Assembly: GCA_048421225.1 (NCBI GenBank) | Contig: DBFNRV010000004.1 | Span: 1-33,919 of the forward strand | Reading direction: 5' to 3' | DNA: 33,919 bases | Source: UMGS946 sp048421225 | GTDB lineage: Bacteria; Bacillota; Clostridia; Christensenellales; CAG-138 | Shown: in pieces, positions 30,548-33,919 of the stretch | How positions within the stretch are numbered: position 1 is the stretch's first letter | How the letters are laid out: each line of letters begins with the position of its first letter | Translations under genes and position numbers: made by a program | The notes under the pieces: model-generated | Seen by the model: only the letters and a program-made list of their open reading frames with translations | What the model was told of the DNA's origin: nothing | Databases searched by the model: none

Positions 30548-32554
30548 ATGGGTGAAAATACCTATTACATCACCACGCCTATCTACTATCCAAGCGACAG
30601 GCTTCACATCGGCCATGCGTATACAACCGTGGCGGCCGACGCGATAGCGCGCTACAAACGGCAGATGGGGCTGGACGTTTATTTCCTGACCGGCGCGGAT
30701 GAGCACGGACAGAAGATAGAGAAAAAAGCCGCTGAAAAGGGGGTAACGCCCAAGGCCTACGTCGATTCCATAGTGGCCACGTTTCAGGACCTGTGGAAAC
30801 GCCTTGATATATCCAACGACGGTTTTGTGCGCACCACCGACAGCTATCACGTCAAGGGCGTGCAGCGGATATTTAAAAAGCTGTACGACCAGGGCGACAT
30901 ATACAAGGCCGGCTATACGGGCCATTACTGCACGCCGTGCGAATCCTTCTGGCTGGACCGCCAGCTTGTAGACGGCTGCTGCCCAGACTGCGGAAGGAAG
31001 ACCGAGCTGGTGGAGGAGGAAAGCTACTTTTTCCGCGCCAGCAAGTACGCGCCCGCGCTTATCGAGCACATCAGGACGCATCCGGAGTTCATACAGCCGG
31101 TTTCAAGGGCAAATGAGATGCTCAATAACTTCCTGCTGCCCGGGCTTGAGGACCTGTGCGTTTCACGTACCACGTTTAAGTGGGGGATTCCGGTGACCTT
31201 TGATGAAAAGCATGTGGTGTACGTGTGGCTTGACGCGCTGTCAAACTATATCACAAAGCTGGGCTTCTATTCTGACGACGACAGCCTGTATAGAAAATAC
31301 TGGCCGGCCGACGTCCATCTTGTGGGCAAGGAGATTGTGCGCTTTCATACGATAATCTGGCCCATACTGCTAATGGCCCTTGGCGAGCCGCTGCCAAAGC
31401 AGGTGTTCGGCCATGGCTGGCTGATCCTGGACGGCGGCAAGATGTCCAAGTCAAAGGGGAATGTGGTTGACCCCATCGAGCTTATAAACCGTTATGGCGT
31501 GGATGCGATACGCTATTTCCTGCTGCGCGAGGTGCCGTTTGGCGCGGACGGAGTGTTCTCCAACGAAGCGCTGATCACCAGGATTAACAGCGACCTGGCA
31601 AACGACCTGGGAAACCTGCTGTCGCGCACCGTAAGCATGATTGAAAAATACTTTGACGGCCGCATTCCCAAACCCGCTGGGCGCGCTTTTGAAGACGAGG
31701 CGCTTATAGCGCAGGCCGAAGCGCTGCCAGGCGTGGTCGACGGGCACATGAAGGCGCTTCGGCTGCCAGAATCGCTACAGGAGATATGGAAGCTGATAGG
31801 CGCGTGCAACAAGTATATAGATGTAACCTGCCCCTGGATACTGGCAAAGGACGAAGGCACGCTTTCGCGCCTTGGCACGGTGCTGTACAATCTGGCGGAA
31901 TGCCTGAGATTTATAGGCGTAATGCTCAGGCCCTTCCTCACGCGGACCGCGCCGGAGATCTTCAGGCAGCTGGGAATCGAGGACGGCCGCTTAACGAAAA
32001 CAGCGGGCCTGGAGCGCTTTGGCGCGCTTGAAAGCGGAACCGCGGTTAAAAAGGGCGGCGCGCTGTTCCCGCGTATAGATATAAAAAAGGAGCTTGAAGA
32101 GCTGGAGGCCAAGTTCGCCCAAAAAGAGGAGGTCTCGTCAAGCCCCGATAAGGAAAAACCGGCTTGTGATCCAAACGCGCCTTCGGTCGCGGAACATAAC
32201 GCCGCGGCAGGCCAGGATAAGCCTGAATACATTGAATACGAGGATTTTGCAAAGCTCGACCTGCGCCTTGCAAAGGTGGTAGCGTGCGAACCCGTAAAGA
32301 AGTCGGACCATCTCCTGCAGCTCACGCTTGAGGTGGGAGATTCCACGCGCACGGTATTGTCGGGGATACGCGGCTGGTACGCTCCGGACGATCTTGTTGG
32401 AAAGACGGTGGTGCTGGTGGCGAACCTCAGACCCAAAAAGATGCGCGGAGTGCTCAGCGAGGGCATGATACTGTGCGCATCGGACGAAGGGGACGTTAAC
32501 CTGTCCGCCCTGACCACCATGGCCGATATGGAAAGCGGGCTTAAGGTTAGATAA
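30548..32554 (+). CDS. metG: Methionyl-tRNA synthetase MetG
   Basis: 668 residues. It charges tRNA-Met with methionine. Class I motifs: HIGHAYTTVAADA (~21-33) and KMSKSKGNVVDP (~298-309). A zinc finger in the connective peptide has CTPCESFW and CCPDCGR (~128-149). WLDALSNYI (~225-233) is typical of the family. An anticodon-binding helical domain follows, and a Ser/Pro/Ala-rich linker leads to a C-terminal Trbp111-like tRNA-binding domain (YEDFAKLDLRLAKVVACEPV to LKVR, ~567-668). AAGGAGAGG precedes ATG by about 12 nt. Controlled by the T-box leader; ended by a terminator. Confidence 0.97.
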   Translation: MGENTYYITTPIYYPSDRLHIGHAYTTVAADAIARYKRQMGLDVYFLTGADEHGQKIEKKAAEKGVTPKAYVDSIVATFQDLWKRLDISNDGFVRTTDSYHVKGVQRIFKKLYDQGDIYKAGYTGHYCTPCESFWLDRQLVDGCCPDCGRKTELVEEESYFFRASKYAPALIEHIRTHPEFIQPVSRANEMLNNFLLPGLEDLCVSRTTFKWGIPVTFDEKHVVYVWLDALSNYITKLGFYSDDDSLYRKYWPADVHLVGKEIVRFHTIIWPILLMALGEPLPKQVFGHGWLILDGGKMSKSKGNVVDPIELINRYGVDAIRYFLLREVPFGADGVFSNEALITRINSDLANDLGNLLSRTVSMIEKYFDGRIPKPAGRAFEDEALIAQAEALPGVVDGHMKALRLPESLQEIWKLIGACNKYIDVTCPWILAKDEGTLSRLGTVLYNLAECLRFIGVMLRPFLTRTAPEIFRQLGIEDGRLTKTAGLERFGALESGTAVKKGGALFPRIDIKKELEELEAKFAQKEEVSSSPDKEKPACDPNAPSVAEHNAAAGQDKPEYIEYEDFAKLDLRLAKVVACEPVKKSDHLLQLTLEVGDSTRTVLSGIRGWYAPDDLVGKTVVLVANLRPKKMRGVLSEGMILCASDEGDVNLSALTTMADMESGLKVR

Positions 32555-32581
32555 TAGTAGAAATAATTATTTTATGGTCTA

Positions 32582-32610
32582 AAAAAGGGGGGCTGTTTGG
32601 GCCCCTTTTT
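32582..32610 (+). terminator. Intrinsic terminator after metG
   Basis: AAAAAGGGG...GCCCCTTTTT with a GGCTGTTTGG loop, ending in T5, about 30 nt after the stop codon. Confidence 0.85.
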
Positions 32611-32663
32611 CGCGGAAGGGCAGAGGGCATAAAGCCGTTTATGGCCGTATTTATGGCCGCTGG

Positions 32664-33101
32664 TCACCTTATAATGGTGAAGCCCTCTTCTTCCAGCTTT
32701 TCAATCAGGCTGTTATATTCGCCGCCGCCCCTGAGCGGGCAGTCCAGTACGTTGGTTATAAACCAGCGCTCCGCGTCCGAATAGCTGCCTTCCTTCGCGT
32801 TCGCCCTGTTCGCGTTATAGTAGGCGTCCGTTTTGCAGATATAATATTGGGTTATGTCGTCGTTTGTAAATTCCGGCGCGTCTTCCTCCGGATTTGATTT
32901 TTCTACCACGATATATGTAATCTTGTTCTGGCTGTCCCACCCGTAAGCGACGATCCGCTTGCCGTCCTCGGTCTTTCCCAGAGCGTCGATGAACGCGAGC
33001 TGCTTTTTGGTAAGCACTCCATCCACAGTCTCGGTGCCGCACGAGGTTATTGACATCAGCATGATAAGCGCCAGCGCTAGCGTAAATATCCTTTTGAACA
33101 A
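32664..33101 (-). CDS. Small lipoprotein of unknown function
   Basis: 145 residues from TTG 33101, which has GGAGG 10 nt upstream (AAAGGAGGGGACGG); the open frame continues upstream without a ribosome site. The signal FKRIFTLALALIMLMS ends in the lipobox ITSC (Cys ~21), so it is lipid-anchored outside the membrane. The mature domain (LTKKQLAFIDALGKTEDGKR, AERWFITNVLDCPLRGGGEY) is not recognised. It stands alone, convergent with metG. Confidence 0.65.
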   Translation of the reverse strand: MFKRIFTLALALIMLMSITSCGTETVDGVLTKKQLAFIDALGKTEDGKRIVAYGWDSQNKITYIVVEKSNPEEDAPEFTNDDITQYYICKTDAYYNANRANAKEGSYSDAERWFITNVLDCPLRGGGEYNSLIEKLEEEGFTIIR

Positions 33102-33801
33102 AACCGTCCCCTCCTTTGTCTTGCCGCTACGCGTATACGGCAAACGTCTAGTAATGCTTGCTAACCGCAAAATGTTACATTTAAATGATAGCTTAAAAAA
33201 GTCCATGTTGCAATAATCCAGCGGGCGATTTCAGGCTTTTATAGCATCGGCGATGAGGCGGCAACGCCAAAAACCGTAATGTTGAGTAGAATTGCTTCAT
33301 AAGCCGCGCCAGTTAATTTGCCGCCAAGTTCAAAATTACCCTTATTACGGCTGGCGGGCCGCTACGGCCTAATTGAATTTTTCCCATAGGCGTTTTAAAA
33401 GCCCTAACCAACTTTATATAGTTTATTACACAAAGCCCAGCCGTACGGATGATAATCATAATCTCCCCTTGGGAATGATTTTGCCTCGGTTCATTTTCGA
33501 TAGATGGCTGGCGCTCATAGATCAATCCCGTTCCATTTAGAAGATCCTGTTTTGGGAGCCTGGTTAGAACCTTTTAGAAAGCCCTTGGAGGAGACACCCT
33601 TACGCCAGCCGACACGCATTATTGAATAAAAGACTACGGCGTTGACAGCTAAAACAGTGATAAAGTAGTGATAAAGTATATACGGGACGCCGATAAGGGG
33701 ACTGCGGGCGTTAAATGCGCGGTCGTCTTAGCATGGGAAACCGGACCATACATATCAAAGCGTCCATTTGCGCGCGGCTGTAGGTTTGTCAAACATGTTG
33801 G

Positions 33802-33843
33802 ACAGTATAGGCACGGAGGAAAGCATTAGGTGAGCTATACTGT
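33802..33843. repeat. Inverted repeat, 9-bp arms, 24-nt centre
   Basis: ACAGTATAG (33802-33810) and CTATACTGT (33835-33843) are exact complements. They enclose CACGGAGGAAAG and lie just before the terminal palindrome. They might be a regulatory stem or paired binding sites. Confidence 0.5.
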
Positions 33844-33874
33844 AAAGGACGCATAGGACGGTTATTGGAGGCTC

Positions 33875-33902
33875 TTCGATGCACAGCTAGCTGTGCATCG
33901 AA
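33875..33902. repeat. Perfect 28-bp palindrome near the window end
   Basis: TTCGATGCACAGCT joined directly to its reverse complement, with no loop. Flanking GCTCT (33871-33875) and AGAGC (33908-33912) can extend the pairing. The downstream context is cut by the window edge. Confidence 0.85.
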
Positions 33903-33919
33903 ATCGGAGAGCGAGTAGA

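Larger units (their letters stand above)
33207..33919. other. Non-coding right end with repeats
   Basis: About 700 nt without a supported gene; a 70-codon minus frame (TTG 33525) lacks a ribosome site. It contains a tandem 11-bp repeat GTGATAAAGTA twice at 33657-33678, 9-bp arms ACAGTATAG/CTATACTGT at 33802-33843, and the palindrome at 33875. TTGACA occurs at about 33642. Confidence 0.45.

Noticed and set aside
31513..32520. 335-codon minus-strand frame inside metG
   Set aside because: Ser/Arg-rich shadow of metG, which is certain on the plus strand.
171..33919. tRNA or rRNA genes
   Set aside because: I looked for cloverleaf signatures (GGTTCRANNCC and similar) and saw none in the intergenic regions; a tRNAscan run would settle this.

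Overview
The window looks like a chromosomal segment of a GC-rich, probably endospore-forming member of the Clostridia (Bacillota). Supporting this are strong AGGAGG-type ribosome binding sites, PyrD with a PyrK partner (type 1B), a SpoIIQ-like M23 protein, ThiT, DUF421/DUF4363 and DUF1461 membrane proteins, and T-box, TPP and NiCo leader RNAs. The exact genus cannot be read from the sequence.

Region 1 (1-7240): after the tail of a small XRE regulator comes a minus-strand pyrimidine operon, pyrC-pyrK-pyrD-pyrF-pyrE-(small orf)-pyrB-pyrI. Together these genes carry carbamoyl phosphate and aspartate to UMP. The operon starts at a consensus promoter only about 30 nt before pyrC, which leaves no room for a PyrR attenuator. 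A regulatory chain (PyrI) suggests that control acts on the enzyme. Region 2 (7600-10550): an AT-rich, probably acquired minus-strand unit encodes a 31-aa peptide closed by an intrinsic terminator, a secreted DNRLRE protein with a C-terminal archaemetzincin-like protease centre, and a lipoprotein. Region 3 (10626-16127): tsaD translationally coupled to a DUF1461 gene, two small XRE regulators with an operator-like palindrome in front, and the DUF421-DUF4363 pair.

Region 4 (16128-24690): three orphan CRISPR arrays with type I-C-like repeats, all read on the plus strand and with no cas gene in the window. They are interleaved with a nucleotidyltransferase gene whose stop codon lies inside a repeat, a large secreted or anchored beta-sandwich protein, a phage ArpU-like regulator under a LexA-type box, SpoIIQ, and an XRE regulator fused through an Asp-rich linker to five tandem membrane repeats. 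Array 1 contains an internal segmental duplication, and repeats in arrays 1 and 3 are degenerate, so these look like decaying relics.

Region 5 (24737-33919): a cation diffusion facilitator gene behind a NiCo (czcD) riboswitch, a P-loop kinase with a decayed copy of its own 3' end, thiT behind a TPP riboswitch, a MazG-like hydrolase, the truncated remnant of an AT-rich gene, metG behind a Met T-box, and a small lipoprotein. The right end is mostly non-coding and finishes with a perfect 28-bp palindrome.

The least explained elements are the peptide/protease/lipoprotein island, the multi-repeat membrane XRE protein, the small coupled orf inside the pyr operon, and the CRISPR relics.
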